Shown here: positions 1 to 6,805 of the stretch, in pieces
How positions within the stretch are numbered: position 1 is the stretch's first letter
Layout of the letters: every line of letters begins with the position of its first letter
DNA from: a virus
IMG/VR virus record: IMGVR_UViG_3300028130_000016
Location: 1 to 31,198 of that record
Length of the DNA stretch: 31,198 nt
Reading direction: 5' to 3' (one strand)
Translations under genes and position numbers: made by a program
Notes under the pieces: generated by a model
What the model was told of the DNA's origin: nothing
The model's input: only the letters and a program-made list of their open reading frames with translations
Databases searched by the model: none

Positions 1-2
1 TC

Positions 3-707
3 ACTACTATGACAGGCAGCTGCCTAGGTGCTGATTGCACCACAGGGGTCTGGTTGTTGCTAGGTATGATCGAAGCAGGTGTTGAGGGTGTCTACATAGC
101 CCACGCAGCTGAAGAGATAGGTGGTGTCGGTAGCACTAACCTAGTCAAAGATTACCCTGCTTGGTTGATCGAGATTGATGCAGTCATCTCCTTTGACAGG
201 TTTGATACGTGTAGCATCATCACACACCAAGGTGGTATGCGTACAGCTAGTGACGACTTCGCTAAGTCACTGGCAGGTGCTCTTGAGCTCCCTCAGCTTA
301 AACCTGACAGCTATGGTACATACACTGACTCAATGGAATACGCTGAGATCGTGTCAGAATGTACCAATATCAGTGTGGGTTACTACAACCAACACACAGC
401 TAAGGAGTCACAGGACCTAGAGTACGCTGAGATGCTGCTTGAGAGGCTCATAGAGGCCGACTGGAGTGCCTTAGTGTTCTCTCGTGACCCGACAGTAGTG
501 GAATACACTCAAGGCTCTGTAAGGGGCTACCCAGTGGGTGATGAGGATGACGCTGAGGTCGCTAAGATATGGAAGCTTCTACTTGACAGACCGAGTGAGG
601 TCGCTGACCTGCTCTACAGCTACGGCTTTACGATGGACGACATGTGTGACGAGCTGGACCTAGACTTGATTGATAGGTCTTTCTACACAGATGTTTCTAC
701 CTACTGA
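3..707 (+). CDS. M28/M20-like zinc peptidase, 5' end cut by the window
   Basis: The reading frame is open to the left edge, so the methionine at 9 is probably internal and the N-terminal part with the first metal-binding His is missing. What remains matches the catalytic core of di-zinc M28/M20/M42-type hydrolases: GADCTTGV carries the bridging Asp, AHAAEEIGGVGS the catalytic Glu pair, SFDRF another ligand Asp, and YYNQHTAKE the last His. These enzymes are aminopeptidases or amidases. Relatives occur in phage genomes, where their substrate is unknown. The C-terminal 80 residues are acidic and match nothing I recognise. The family call is fairly safe; the substrate is not known. Confidence 0.72.
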   Translation, partial: TTMTGSCLGADCTTGVWLLLGMIEAGVEGVYIAHAAEEIGGVGSTNLVKDYPAWLIEIDAVISFDRFDTCSIITHQGGMRTASDDFAKSLAGALELPQLKPDSYGTYTDSMEYAEIVSECTNISVGYYNQHTAKESQDLEYAEMLLERLIEADWSALVFSRDPTVVEYTQGSVRGYPVGDEDDAEVAKIWKLLLDRPSEVADLLYSYGFTMDDMCDELDLDLIDRSFYTDVSTY

Positions 708-734
708 TAATCAATACAGAAAAAGGACAATAAC

Positions 735-935
735 ATGACATATACTTACATCGCGGAGATCATGAACAACAAGGCTCTCGTGGACTCAACAACTTCCTCT
801 GACCTGAAGGAGGTGGTAACGTGGGCGACAAACAACTCTATAGAGGGTGACCTAATTGTAATCTCTGAAGGTTACGAAGGTGCTGATGGTGTTGTAGGCA
901 AGCATGACCACATCAATAGCTGGTACAATTCCTAA
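735..935 (+). CDS. hypothetical small protein (66 aa)
   Basis: A short reading frame starts 27 bases after the peptidase stop, with AAAAAGGA upstream of the ATG as a ribosome binding site. The product is a soluble, acidic protein with no membrane segment or metal motif, and I do not recognise a family. It is the last gene before a strong promoter, so it probably belongs to the transcript that carries the peptidase. It is called a gene because of its spacing, binding site and codon use like its neighbours. Confidence 0.6.
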   Translation: MTYTYIAEIMNNKALVDSTTSSDLKEVVTWATNNSIEGDLIVISEGYEGADGVVGKHDHINSWYNS

Positions 936-944
936 AGAATTATC

Positions 945-973
945 TTGACAGGTGTGACATACACCGTTATAAT
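945..973 (+). promoter_or_regulatory. sigma70 promoter, perfect consensus
   Basis: TTGACA (945-950) and TATAAT (968-973) are separated by exactly 17 bp. Both boxes are perfect matches to the bacterial sigma70 consensus. It faces the small genes and thyX downstream, with a start expected near 980. The spacer contains a separate inverted repeat. Confidence 0.93.
951..965. promoter_or_regulatory. inverted repeat inside the promoter spacer, candidate operator
   Basis: GGTGT (951-955) and ACACC (961-965) form a perfect 5-bp inverted repeat with a 5-bp centre, lying wholly between the -35 and -10 boxes. A protein bound here would block RNA polymerase. No regulator gene is seen in the window, so the operator role is an inference from position and symmetry. 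Confidence 0.4.
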
Positions 974-1038
974 AGGCTTTAGCCTCCTTAAAGAAAACTA
1001 ATTGTTTTGAAAGGTATGGTTAAAGAAGATGAAGAGTA

Positions 1039-1064
1039 ATACTTTAAGTATATACTTTAAGTAT
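1039..1064. repeat. two tandem copies of a 13-bp palindrome in a leader
   Basis: ATACTTTAAGTAT occurs twice head to tail (1039-1051 and 1052-1064) without a spacer. Each copy is itself a palindrome around a central T. The pair sits in the leader between the promoter at 945-973 and the ribosome binding site of the gene at 1081. It could bind a dimeric regulator as DNA or fold as RNA next to the binding site. Confidence 0.6.
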
Positions 1065-1080
1065 ACATAAGGAGAGACTT

Positions 1081-1179
1081 ATGAGAGAAGCGGAATGGGA
1101 TGACGAGATCATTGACGGTCACAACCGTTTTGTTGACGCAGTAGTGGAAGCAGCTGAGAGAGGTTATGAAGACGAATGA
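1081..1179 (+). CDS. hypothetical acidic mini-protein (32 aa)
   Basis: This is the first gene after the consensus promoter. AAGGAGAG precedes its ATG at good spacing, and its stop overlaps the next start as ATGA. The product is a 32-residue, strongly acidic, probably helical peptide of no recognised family. The strong binding site and translational coupling on the downstream side make it more than a chance frame. Such small acidic early phage proteins often bind host proteins, but nothing in the sequence shows a target. Confidence 0.55.
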   Translation: MREAEWDDEIIDGHNRFVDAVVEAAERGYEDE

Positions 1180-1331
1180 AAGTTTATTATGTAACACCCT
1201 CCTACTTCCACCCTGACTCTGAGACATTAGTCTTCGTGTCGTCTACGGCCTTAACTCAATTCCTCAACTACTCCGAATATAAATGTGAGGTGACTACAAA
1301 AACCTTCAAACAAGGAGTGCCTACAACATGA
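1176..1331 (+). CDS. hypothetical small protein (51 aa)
   Basis: The start overlaps the end of the 32-residue gene (ATGA), and the stop overlaps the ATG of thyX in the same way. The three genes therefore form a translationally coupled chain driven by the promoter at 945-973. The product has an aromatic N-terminal half and a Lys/Thr-rich end. No family is recognised. Confidence 0.55.
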   Translation: MKVYYVTPSYFHPDSETLVFVSSTALTQFLNYSEYKCEVTTKTFKQGVPTT

Positions 1332-1951
1332 TTAAAGCAACACTTATTGACCACATGGGCTCAGACCTTTCAGTAGTCAACGCAGCACGAGTTAGCTTTG
1401 GTAAGAAAGCAGATAACTACACACCCGAGCAGAACAACAGGCTAATACTGTACCTTGCTAAACATAGACACATTAGCCCCTTCGGGCATTGCTTTGCCTC
1501 CTTCCACGTTAAGGCTCCAATCTTTGTAGCACGGCAGCTGGTCAAGCATAAGTTCCTCAGAATTAATGAGATTAGTCGTCGATATGTAGATGATGAACCT
1601 GAGTTCTACACACCTGATGTGTGGCGTGGACGTAGTGCTGACAAGAAGCAAGGCAGTGAGGGTGAAGTTAACCCAGAGTATAACCCACAATACCTAGACG
1701 GTAAGATAAAGTATGCTTACTTACAAGCGCTTCAAATGGGAGTAGCCCCTGAGCAAGCCCGTATGATTCTGCCACAGTCTACACTAACTGAGTGGTACCA
1801 CAGTGGAAGTCTAGACGCTTGGGCAGACTTATGTAATCTACGTTGTAAACCTGACACACAGTATGAGTCGCAGTTGGTTGCTAATCAGATCGACACCATC
1901 ATGAGTGATCTATACCCTGTAGCGTGGAGGGCGCTCCGTGGTGAGTCCTGA
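1328..1951 (+). CDS. thyX: flavin-dependent thymidylate synthase ThyX
   Basis: ThyX makes dTMP from dUMP using FAD, NADPH and methylene-tetrahydrofolate. The 207-residue length is normal for the family. The fold-defining region is clear: HRHISPFGH (46-54), then the signature region at 73-86 ending in NEISRRY. The usual signature RHRx7S reads K73-H74-K75-x7-S83 here, so both arginines are lysines. ARMILP (144-149) and the L-R-C-K region near 171 match the C-terminal nucleotide-binding part. With nrdJ and mazG elsewhere in the window it forms a phage nucleotide-supply set. Its start is coupled to the previous stop, and an HNH gene overlaps its 3' end by 14 bases. Confidence 0.95.
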   Translation: MIKATLIDHMGSDLSVVNAARVSFGKKADNYTPEQNNRLILYLAKHRHISPFGHCFASFHVKAPIFVARQLVKHKFLRINEISRRYVDDEPEFYTPDVWRGRSADKKQGSEGEVNPEYNPQYLDGKIKYAYLQALQMGVAPEQARMILPQSTLTEWYHSGSLDAWADLCNLRCKPDTQYESQLVANQIDTIMSDLYPVAWRALRGES

Positions 1952-2468
1952 TGTACTAAGTAACCTACTACGGTATGAACCTAAGACAGGTAAGCTATAC
2001 TGGCTCAAAAGGGATCGTGACTATTTCCCAAGTGATTGGTCGCACAAAGTGTGGAACAAAAGGTACTCTGATGTGGAGGCCTTTACAACAAACACCAAGG
2101 GGTATTTATCAGGGAGAATCTTTGACAAGGGATACCTAGCCCACCGTGTCTGCTTCGCCCTCTTCCACGGCCACTGGCCTAAGGGTGAGGTTGACCATAT
2201 TGATGGTGACCCAAGTAACAACACTATAGGGAACCTAAGAGACGTTACTTCATCTGAGAACAGTAGGAATATGAAACGTCACTCACATAATACGTCAGGT
2301 GTGACAGGTGTGTACTTTGAGAGTTACACTGACCGATGGGTAGCTTCCGCAGAGAAGCATGGTAAACGACTCAAGAGGCGGTTTCTCAATAAGGATGACG
2401 CTGTATCATGGAGGAAGCAGTTAGACCATGAACTTGGGTTTCACGAAAACCACGGACGATATGAATAG
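1938..2468 (+). CDS. HNH homing-type endonuclease with AP2 domain
   Basis: Residues near 70-110 carry an HNH nuclease (AHRVCFALFHG, then VDHIDGDPSNN and the NLR motif). This is followed by a DNA-binding AP2-like domain (TSGVTGVYFESYTDRW onward). This two-domain layout is typical of free-standing homing endonucleases in phages. Translation starts at GTG 1938 or the adjacent GTG 1941, inside the end of thyX, so the gene is attached directly to a nucleotide-metabolism gene. I infer a mobile endonuclease gene rather than a replication protein. Confidence 0.88.
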   Translation: MVSPDVLSNLLRYEPKTGKLYWLKRDRDYFPSDWSHKVWNKRYSDVEAFTTNTKGYLSGRIFDKGYLAHRVCFALFHGHWPKGEVDHIDGDPSNNTIGNLRDVTSSENSRNMKRHSHNTSGVTGVYFESYTDRWVASAEKHGKRLKRRFLNKDDAVSWRKQLDHELGFHENHGRYE

Positions 2469-2493
2469 CTGCACTAATGGAAGGAGAAAAGCA

Positions 2494-2862
2494 ATGACTA
2501 ATCGTAAATTTACACCGCCAACAGAGTTCCCCGCAGAGTATGTCGATGGGTTTGGGGGTAAGGTCACTATCTTGGGGCGTTCTTATTACAACAAAGAGAG
2601 ACCTCTGGTAGGTTTTGATGACGAGGGCTGCGCCTGTAATTACGCAGAAAACGGGGCTTATTGGCCTGATGATGGGGGTAAATACGACCTTCACGACATC
2701 CAAAAGCGCATCACAACGTGGCACAACGTCTACGAGGGTTGGGTCGGGGCTTCAAATAAAGTGAACCGTGGGGCTACAGAAAACCGCCTCTGCGTCTACC
2801 GCATTGAACGTAACGAGGATGGCAGCAACCCTGAGATATTCGTGGAGACAAGCAATGACTAA
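2494..2862 (+). CDS. hypothetical protein, paralogue 1 of a tandem pair (122 aa)
   Basis: I place the start at ATG 2494, which follows AAGGAGAAAAGCA. An in-frame ATG further upstream would overlap the HNH gene and has no such site. The N-terminal 19 residues (MTNRKFTPPTEFPAEYVDG) and the C-terminal segment (LCVYRIERNEDGSNPEIFVE) are identical to those of the next gene, while the middle differs except for a shared KRITTWHNVY stretch. It is soluble and rich in aromatic and Gly residues. No family is recognised. Codons such as GGG and CGC are more frequent here than in the replication genes. Confidence 0.75.
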   Translation: MTNRKFTPPTEFPAEYVDGFGGKVTILGRSYYNKERPLVGFDDEGCACNYAENGAYWPDDGGKYDLHDIQKRITTWHNVYEGWVGASNKVNRGATENRLCVYRIERNEDGSNPEIFVETSND

Positions 2863-3247
2863 TCGTAAATTCACACCACCAACAGAGTTCCCCGCAGAGT
2901 ATGTCGATGGGAATGGCAACAAAGCTGTCATCTTGGGTCGAGGGCCGCACAAAGTGTTTCCGTTTGTTGGTCACGACTTTGAGGGATACGCCGACTTGTG
3001 GACCGAGGAGGGGCGCTGTTTCACAGAAACTAAAAGCCCCCATGACCTCCACGGCACCCCCAAGCGCATCACAACGTGGCACAATGTTTACGGTAATTGG
3101 GTTAGCTCGATGTACTTCACTCGAAGTCACGCAGACGAGCATTACGATGTTTGCAAAGAGTTTAGCCCTCGCCCTCGCCTTTGCGTCTACCGCATTGAAC
3201 GTAACGAGGATGGTAGCAACCCTGAGATATTCGTGGAGGAAGTTTGA
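2855..3247 (+). CDS. hypothetical protein, paralogue 2 of a tandem pair (130 aa)
   Basis: The start at ATG 2855 overlaps the stop of paralogue 1 by 8 bases. The encoded N-terminus is identical to that gene for 19 residues, which fixes the start. The same C-terminal segment is repeated, and the middle has an extra dozen residues (SRSHADEHYDV region). The duplicated DNA at the ends and the divergent middle suggest a tandem duplication followed by diversification, or gene conversion limited to the ends. Function is unknown. Confidence 0.75.
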   Translation: MTNRKFTPPTEFPAEYVDGNGNKAVILGRGPHKVFPFVGHDFEGYADLWTEEGRCFTETKSPHDLHGTPKRITTWHNVYGNWVSSMYFTRSHADEHYDVCKEFSPRPRLCVYRIERNEDGSNPEIFVEEV

Positions 3248-3306
3248 AGAAAATACTACTCACAACAACAGCACTTCATCAACCGTGGAACGAAGGAGAT
3301 TGGGAC

Positions 3307-3612
3307 ATGACTGACGGAAACACATACGCAATCAACAAACACCTCGACGATCTTGAGGACTGGGCCGCACTGCAAGAGGTCACGACAGAGCTTGAGCAGG
3401 CAGAGGCAAGTATCGAGGAACTGGAGGGTAAGCTATCTAAGAGCGAAGCTCTATTGGCGAAGGCGTTGGAGGCTTTGGGCGAAGCTGTCTACCTGCTTGA
3501 TCCAGACGAGAAAGACATGGCACGGAAGGCAGGTGTGTATCGGGTCGTGACCACCCTCGCAGAACTAAGCAGCGTTAGCTGCGCTAACTCGAAAGGACAA
3601 GACGATGAGTGA
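3307..3612 (+). CDS. coiled-coil hypothetical protein (101 aa)
   Basis: ATG 3307 follows GAAGGAGATTGGGAC and is the preferred start. The frame continues upstream to a TTG at 3244, which would add 21 residues beginning MKKILLTTTAL. Residues 20-70 are rich in Glu, Leu and Ala in a heptad-like pattern (ELEQAEASIEELEGKLSKSE), suggesting a coiled coil. No catalytic motif is visible and no family is recognised. Confidence 0.65.
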   Translation: MTDGNTYAINKHLDDLEDWAALQEVTTELEQAEASIEELEGKLSKSEALLAKALEALGEAVYLLDPDEKDMARKAGVYRVVTTLAELSSVSCANSKGQDDE

Positions 3613-3793
3613 TGGCATTATTGGCAAAATACTGGACCGTTATGGGTTTTTGGGGGCGCTTGCACTTGCGCTTGCTTTGGTGGTTCTGGTTAATGTGTGG
3701 ATTGTTGCTTCTGTGATTTACCCAGTCGCATTTTTAACACCTGTTTTAATAGCGATCTGGATGGTTTGGAGGGTGAGAGGAGAGAAGCGATGA
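3605..3793 (+). CDS. small membrane protein, two predicted helices (62 aa)
   Basis: The start overlaps the previous gene by 8 bases, with GAAAGGACAAG as ribosome binding site. Two hydrophobic segments (about 17-37 and 40-56) are followed by a short basic tail (WRVRGEKR), as in small inner-membrane proteins. The size and layout would fit a class II type holin, but the gene is far from any recognised lysis gene, so the role is open. Confidence 0.62.
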   Translation: MSDGIIGKILDRYGFLGALALALALVVLVNVWIVASVIYPVAFLTPVLIAIWMVWRVRGEKR

Positions 3794-3954
3794 AGTTTAC
3801 ACACCAACACAGTGACGGCACAAAGATTAAAATAGAAATGGCAGAACATGCGTCTATGGATGCTGTACTTGAAGAGTTTCAAAACTTCCTTCGTGCTTGT
3901 GGATACGTAATTGAATACAATCAATGTTTAATTTTGGAGAATATGGATGACTGA
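3790..3954 (+). CDS. hypothetical protein (54 aa)
   Basis: The ATG at 3790 overlaps the previous stop (ATGA), and the gene ends 8 bases into the next one. The sequence starts MKFTHQHSDGTKIKIEM and has the look of small alphaproteobacterial and phage proteins that begin with a short beta hairpin followed by a helix (MDAVLEEFQNFLRACGY). Its function is unknown. The longer upstream frame is rejected because it overlaps the membrane protein. Confidence 0.65.
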   Translation: MKFTHQHSDGTKIKIEMAEHASMDAVLEEFQNFLRACGYVIEYNQCLILENMDD

Positions 3955-4231
3955 CTACCAACTAACACGAGACGCAGCAGGTAATATTACAACACGTTAT
4001 GATAAGATGCTACGTGACCTAAGGGATGACTATGAAGATGAGCTGGTTGTTGTGTCACTTATAAAACACTACAACCTATGCTCAGTACCCGTTAAGGACG
4101 AGGGTGGTATGGATATGGGTGTAGATGAAGACCTACTGTGGGCTATTGAACGTATCTTGCAGGACTACATGAGTACCTCTGAATTCAACGCATGGATGTC
4201 AACGAGAGGAAAGCAAGATGAAAGTCAATGA
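3947..4231 (+). CDS. hypothetical protein (94 aa)
   Basis: This gene overlaps both neighbours (8 bases upstream, 14 bases downstream), so it belongs to the coupled chain of small genes. It encodes an acidic soluble protein with a helical centre (DKMLRDLRDDYEDEL) and no known motif. Its codon use, rich in CTA, TAC and AAC, matches the replication genes. Confidence 0.65.
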   Translation: MTDYQLTRDAAGNITTRYDKMLRDLRDDYEDELVVVSLIKHYNLCSVPVKDEGGMDMGVDEDLLWAIERILQDYMSTSEFNAWMSTRGKQDESQ

Positions 4232-4454
4232 CATACTAAAGAACGTACTAGAAACAAACGCAGCCTTAGAGTTTACAAACGAGATTGTCTTGGCTATTCT
4301 GAAAAGCTCCCGTGATATATGTACTGAGCTACGTAAAGAATTAGACTTCAAAGTTGGTACAGGAAATGCTGCGGAAGCTCAAATGAAAGACTGGGAAAGC
4401 CTTGTACAAGACATAGCAGCACTTAACCGTGTGATCGACTATTATGGAGGGTGA
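4218..4454 (+). CDS. hypothetical helical protein (78 aa)
   Basis: It starts inside the previous gene behind GAGAGGAAAGCAAG. The product is predicted mostly helical and amphipathic with no membrane segment. No family is recognised. It is followed directly by the zinc-ribbon-like gene. Confidence 0.62.
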   Translation: MKVNDILKNVLETNAALEFTNEIVLAILKSSRDICTELRKELDFKVGTGNAAEAQMKDWESLVQDIAALNRVIDYYGG

Positions 4455-4455
4455 T

Positions 4456-4734
4456 ATGAATGAGCTTTGCCCCTCATGTAGAGAGCCGCTAAATTGTACA
4501 TCAGGAGATGGTTGTGAGGCCATGACTAAGCATACCTTTAATAAGGAAGACCCTTTGTTAAACCTTACGCTTGACACTGACGAGCTAGGTATCTGGCTAA
4601 TCACAGAGGAAGCAGGGGAGACACAACAACTAGGCCATATCTCTTGGAGAGAAATTACTCGTGGTGTGCAACAAGCTTTGCTACAAGAGAACTTCTTGAT
4701 TGCACTAGCTGAAATGGATAAGGACTTAATATGA
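4456..4734 (+). CDS. hypothetical protein with Cys4 zinc-ribbon-like N-terminus (92 aa)
   Basis: I choose ATG 4456, preceded by GGAGGG at 4446-4451; an alternative ATG at 4444 overlaps that binding site. Cysteines at residues 5, 8, 14 and 20 form a probable zinc knuckle (CPSCREPLNC). The rest is acidic and helical. Similar small Cys4 proteins in phages bind nucleic acid or host proteins, but no specific role can be read here. The stop overlaps the next ATG. Confidence 0.62.
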   Translation: MNELCPSCREPLNCTSGDGCEAMTKHTFNKEDPLLNLTLDTDELGIWLITEEAGETQQLGHISWREITRGVQQALLQENFLIALAEMDKDLI

Positions 4735-4949
4735 CTAACAAAGTAGGACACATGAAAGTGACAAACCTAACTGAACATGAAGACGGTGGTGCTACCATAG
4801 AGTTTGATATGGATGACACCACAGCAGCATTAGCACAAGAGCTAGGCCTGAGGATGGCCACTTTAAGGAAGCTCATGATCTACTGTGGTGCTACAGGGAC
4901 TGACGTAGATTACGTCTTTGATGCAATACTAGGTAGGTTAGATACTTAG
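4731..4949 (+). CDS. hypothetical protein (72 aa)
   Basis: The ATG at 4731 overlaps the previous stop. A second in-frame ATG at 4752, behind AGTAGGACAC, could be the true start and would give 65 residues (MKVTNLTEHEDGGATIEF). That form begins with a predicted beta hairpin and continues as helices, a layout common in small phage proteins of unknown function. It is the last gene of the left transcription unit, since a terminator hairpin follows. Confidence 0.62.
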   Translation: MTNKVGHMKVTNLTEHEDGGATIEFDMDDTTAALAQELGLRMATLRKLMIYCGATGTDVDYVFDAILGRLDT

Positions 4950-4953
4950 AACG

Positions 4954-4985
4954 AAAGGGGGGCTTTACACTGGCTCCCTTTTTCT
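4954..4985 (+). terminator. rho-independent terminator overlapping the next promoter
   Basis: AAAGGGGGGC pairs with GCTCCCTTT across a short loop and leads into TTTTTCTTT. The loop and right arm contain the -35 box and part of the spacer of the promoter at 4964-4992. The same bases therefore end one transcript and start the next. Confidence 0.65.
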
Positions 4986-4992
4986 TTATAAT
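4964..4992 (+). promoter_or_regulatory. sigma70 promoter for the replication block
   Basis: TTTACA (4964-4969), a 17-bp spacer and TATAAT (4987-4992). Only one base differs from consensus. The first gene downstream starts at 5019 behind ACAAGGAGAG, so the leader is only about 20 nt. Confidence 0.88.
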
Positions 4993-5018
4993 AACACATT
5001 GTAGACAAGGAGAGTACT

Positions 5019-5216
5019 ATGACGGATGAAAACAAACTGACCAGATGGGCTATCCTAGTTTACTCAGGTAAGTTCTGGCACTACGTTGTCAAGGGTAATA
5101 AACTGAGCCTTCACCACCTACCGAAGACATTCCTCAACAAGGAAGAAGCAAATAAGGTGGCTGCTAAGTTTGAAGGTGCGTACTACATCAAAGGTCAGGA
5201 GGCCAGAGAGCTATGA
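5019..5216 (+). CDS. hypothetical protein leading the replication operon (65 aa)
   Basis: This is the first gene after the promoter, with a strong AAGGAGAG site. Its stop overlaps the primase-helicase start (ATGA), so the two are probably made together. The protein is basic and aromatic (WAILVYSGKFWHYVVKG), single-domain in size and not recognised. Confidence 0.65.
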   Translation: MTDENKLTRWAILVYSGKFWHYVVKGNKLSLHHLPKTFLNKEEANKVAAKFEGAYYIKGQEAREL

Positions 5217-6805
5217 GCAACACAACCCATGTACCGTGTCCATACGAGGATTGCGGCTCCTCTGACGCTTTCAGCTGGGAGGATAACGAGCAGGTAGGTA
5301 AGTGCCACTCCTGTGACAGGTCGTACCCGATGGCGGGTATGGGCAGTATGTCCATCTTCGACTGGGCACCAACAGACTACCCACTTAAGGAAAGGAAACC
5401 ACCAGTGACACAAAGAGAGATTGCATCGGGTACCTTCGAGGGTGTCCGTGGTATTGACCCAGACGTATGTGAGTTATATGGTATTCAACTTCAACTAGAT
5501 GCGGCTGGTGAGCCAGTACGGTACGCTTTCAAGTGGCCTAACAACGTAAAGTACCGTGGGTACGACGAGAAGAAGTTCTGGTTGAAGAGTAAAGGAAGCC
5601 TAGACGATTTGTTTGGCCCTGAGTTCAACAAGGGTAGTTCGAACAGACTGTATATCACAGAAGGTGAGTTCGACGCTGCAAGCCTGTACCAAGTACTAGG
5701 TAAGTCATTCCCTGTTAAGTCTCTTCCGTCAGCTACCATGTCTGACCGCTTCATTAAGAAGAACTTCGAGTACATGAACAGCTTCAAGGAGATAATCTAC
5801 GCTGGTGAACAGGACGCACCAGGGAAGGCAGCAGCTGAGCGTCTATACGAGTTGTTCCCTGAGAAGTTCTACTTTGTACCTATGTCTAAACATAAGGATG
5901 CCAACGAGTTCCTTATGGCGGGTGACGGTAGTGATCTCATGTGGTCAGCCAAGAAGCCACAGCGCTTCAGCCCTGACAACTTCTACCTAGGTGATCTTGA
6001 CATCGAAGAGACCATCAAGAGAGAGAACCCTTACAGCTATGTAGCTACAGGCCACAGCGGTCTTGATGATAAGATCAGGGGGCTAGTCAAAGGAGGTATT
6101 ACTTTTGTTAAGGCACCTCGTGGTGGTGGTAAGACAGAGATGGTACGTTTCTTTGAGTGCGGTCTCCTTAAGTCAGACCCTGACGTAAAGGTGGCTATGA
6201 TGCACATGGAGGAGATGCGTTCCACCACCTACCGTGCGATGGCTACATACGAGCTAGGGATCAATGTGCGTACTAAGGAGGACGCAGCGGCTAACGGTGT
6301 CAGTGAAGATGCTGTAATCGGTGCCGCACAACGTATCGCTGATGATCGTACTGTTGTCTTCGAGCTTCGCTCACATGACGATCCCATGAAGATCCTTGAC
6401 TATGTACGGATGGCTGCTACGGTCTACGGTGTTGACTATGTGTTCATTGACCACGTACAGCGGCTGGCTTACCTTTCTCAAGGGGGGGCTGATGGGGCTA
6501 CGTCACTCCTGACAGCTGTCGGCTCTCGTATGGCCCAGCTAGCTAAGGAGCTGGACATCGGGGTTATCTTCATCTCTCAAGTGAACGAAGATGGTCGTAC
6601 CAAGTACGCAGGTTCTCTTGAAGAAGAGGCTATCATTTGTATCAAGCTAGAGCGTGACGTCGAGAGCGAGGATGAGGATGAGCGCAACACTACCACCTTT
6701 GTTGTAGACAAGAACAGACCTTTCAGTAGACTTGGGAAGGCAGGTAGTATATACTACGATCCAGACACAACAATACTAGCAGAAGGGGAAGGCTTCGATG
6801 TATAA
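5213..6805 (+). CDS. T7 gp4-like primase-helicase
   Basis: This bifunctional enzyme unwinds DNA at the fork and makes primers. The 530 residues carry the full order: a zinc ribbon (C9, C14, C31, C34), a TOPRIM primase core (YITEGEFDAAS), and a RecA-like helicase with Walker A APRGGGKT (K307) and Walker B YVFIDHVQ, then FISQVNEDG and a C-terminal sensor region. In the TOPRIM domain the usual metal-binding D-x-D reads E199-Q-D201. T7 gp4 is 566 residues, so the length is normal. The next gene overlaps by 8 bases and the DNA polymerase follows, as expected for a T7-type replisome. Confidence 0.95.
   Translation: MSNTTHVPCPYEDCGSSDAFSWEDNEQVGKCHSCDRSYPMAGMGSMSIFDWAPTDYPLKERKPPVTQREIASGTFEGVRGIDPDVCELYGIQLQLDAAGEPVRYAFKWPNNVKYRGYDEKKFWLKSKGSLDDLFGPEFNKGSSNRLYITEGEFDAASLYQVLGKSFPVKSLPSATMSDRFIKKNFEYMNSFKEIIYAGEQDAPGKAAAERLYELFPEKFYFVPMSKHKDANEFLMAGDGSDLMWSAKKPQRFSPDNFYLGDLDIEETIKRENPYSYVATGHSGLDDKIRGLVKGGITFVKAPRGGGKTEMVRFFECGLLKSDPDVKVAMMHMEEMRSTTYRAMATYELGINVRTKEDAAANGVSEDAVIGAAQRIADDRTVVFELRSHDDPMKILDYVRMAATVYGVDYVFIDHVQRLAYLSQGGADGATSLLTAVGSRMAQLAKELDIGVIFISQVNEDGRTKYAGSLEEEAIICIKLERDVESEDEDERNTTTFVVDKNRPFSRLGKAGSIYYDPDTTILAEGEGFDV

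Noticed and set aside
927-941. AATTC/GAATT hairpin before the promoter at 945 as a terminator
   Set aside because: The stem is only 5 bp and AT-rich, with no T run after it.
2386-3142. Two - strand frames of 112 and 122 residues
   Set aside because: They mirror the duplicated + strand paralogues and owe their similarity to that duplication.
3244-3306. TTG start with MKKILLTTTAL, like the signal peptide of alphaproteobacterial porins, on the coiled-coil gene
   Set aside because: No hydrophobic core or cleavage site follows, and ATG 3307 has a better ribosome binding site. Probably chance or a remnant.
4341-4751. 136-residue frame on the - strand
   Set aside because: It is opposite a chain of overlapping + strand genes with good binding sites.
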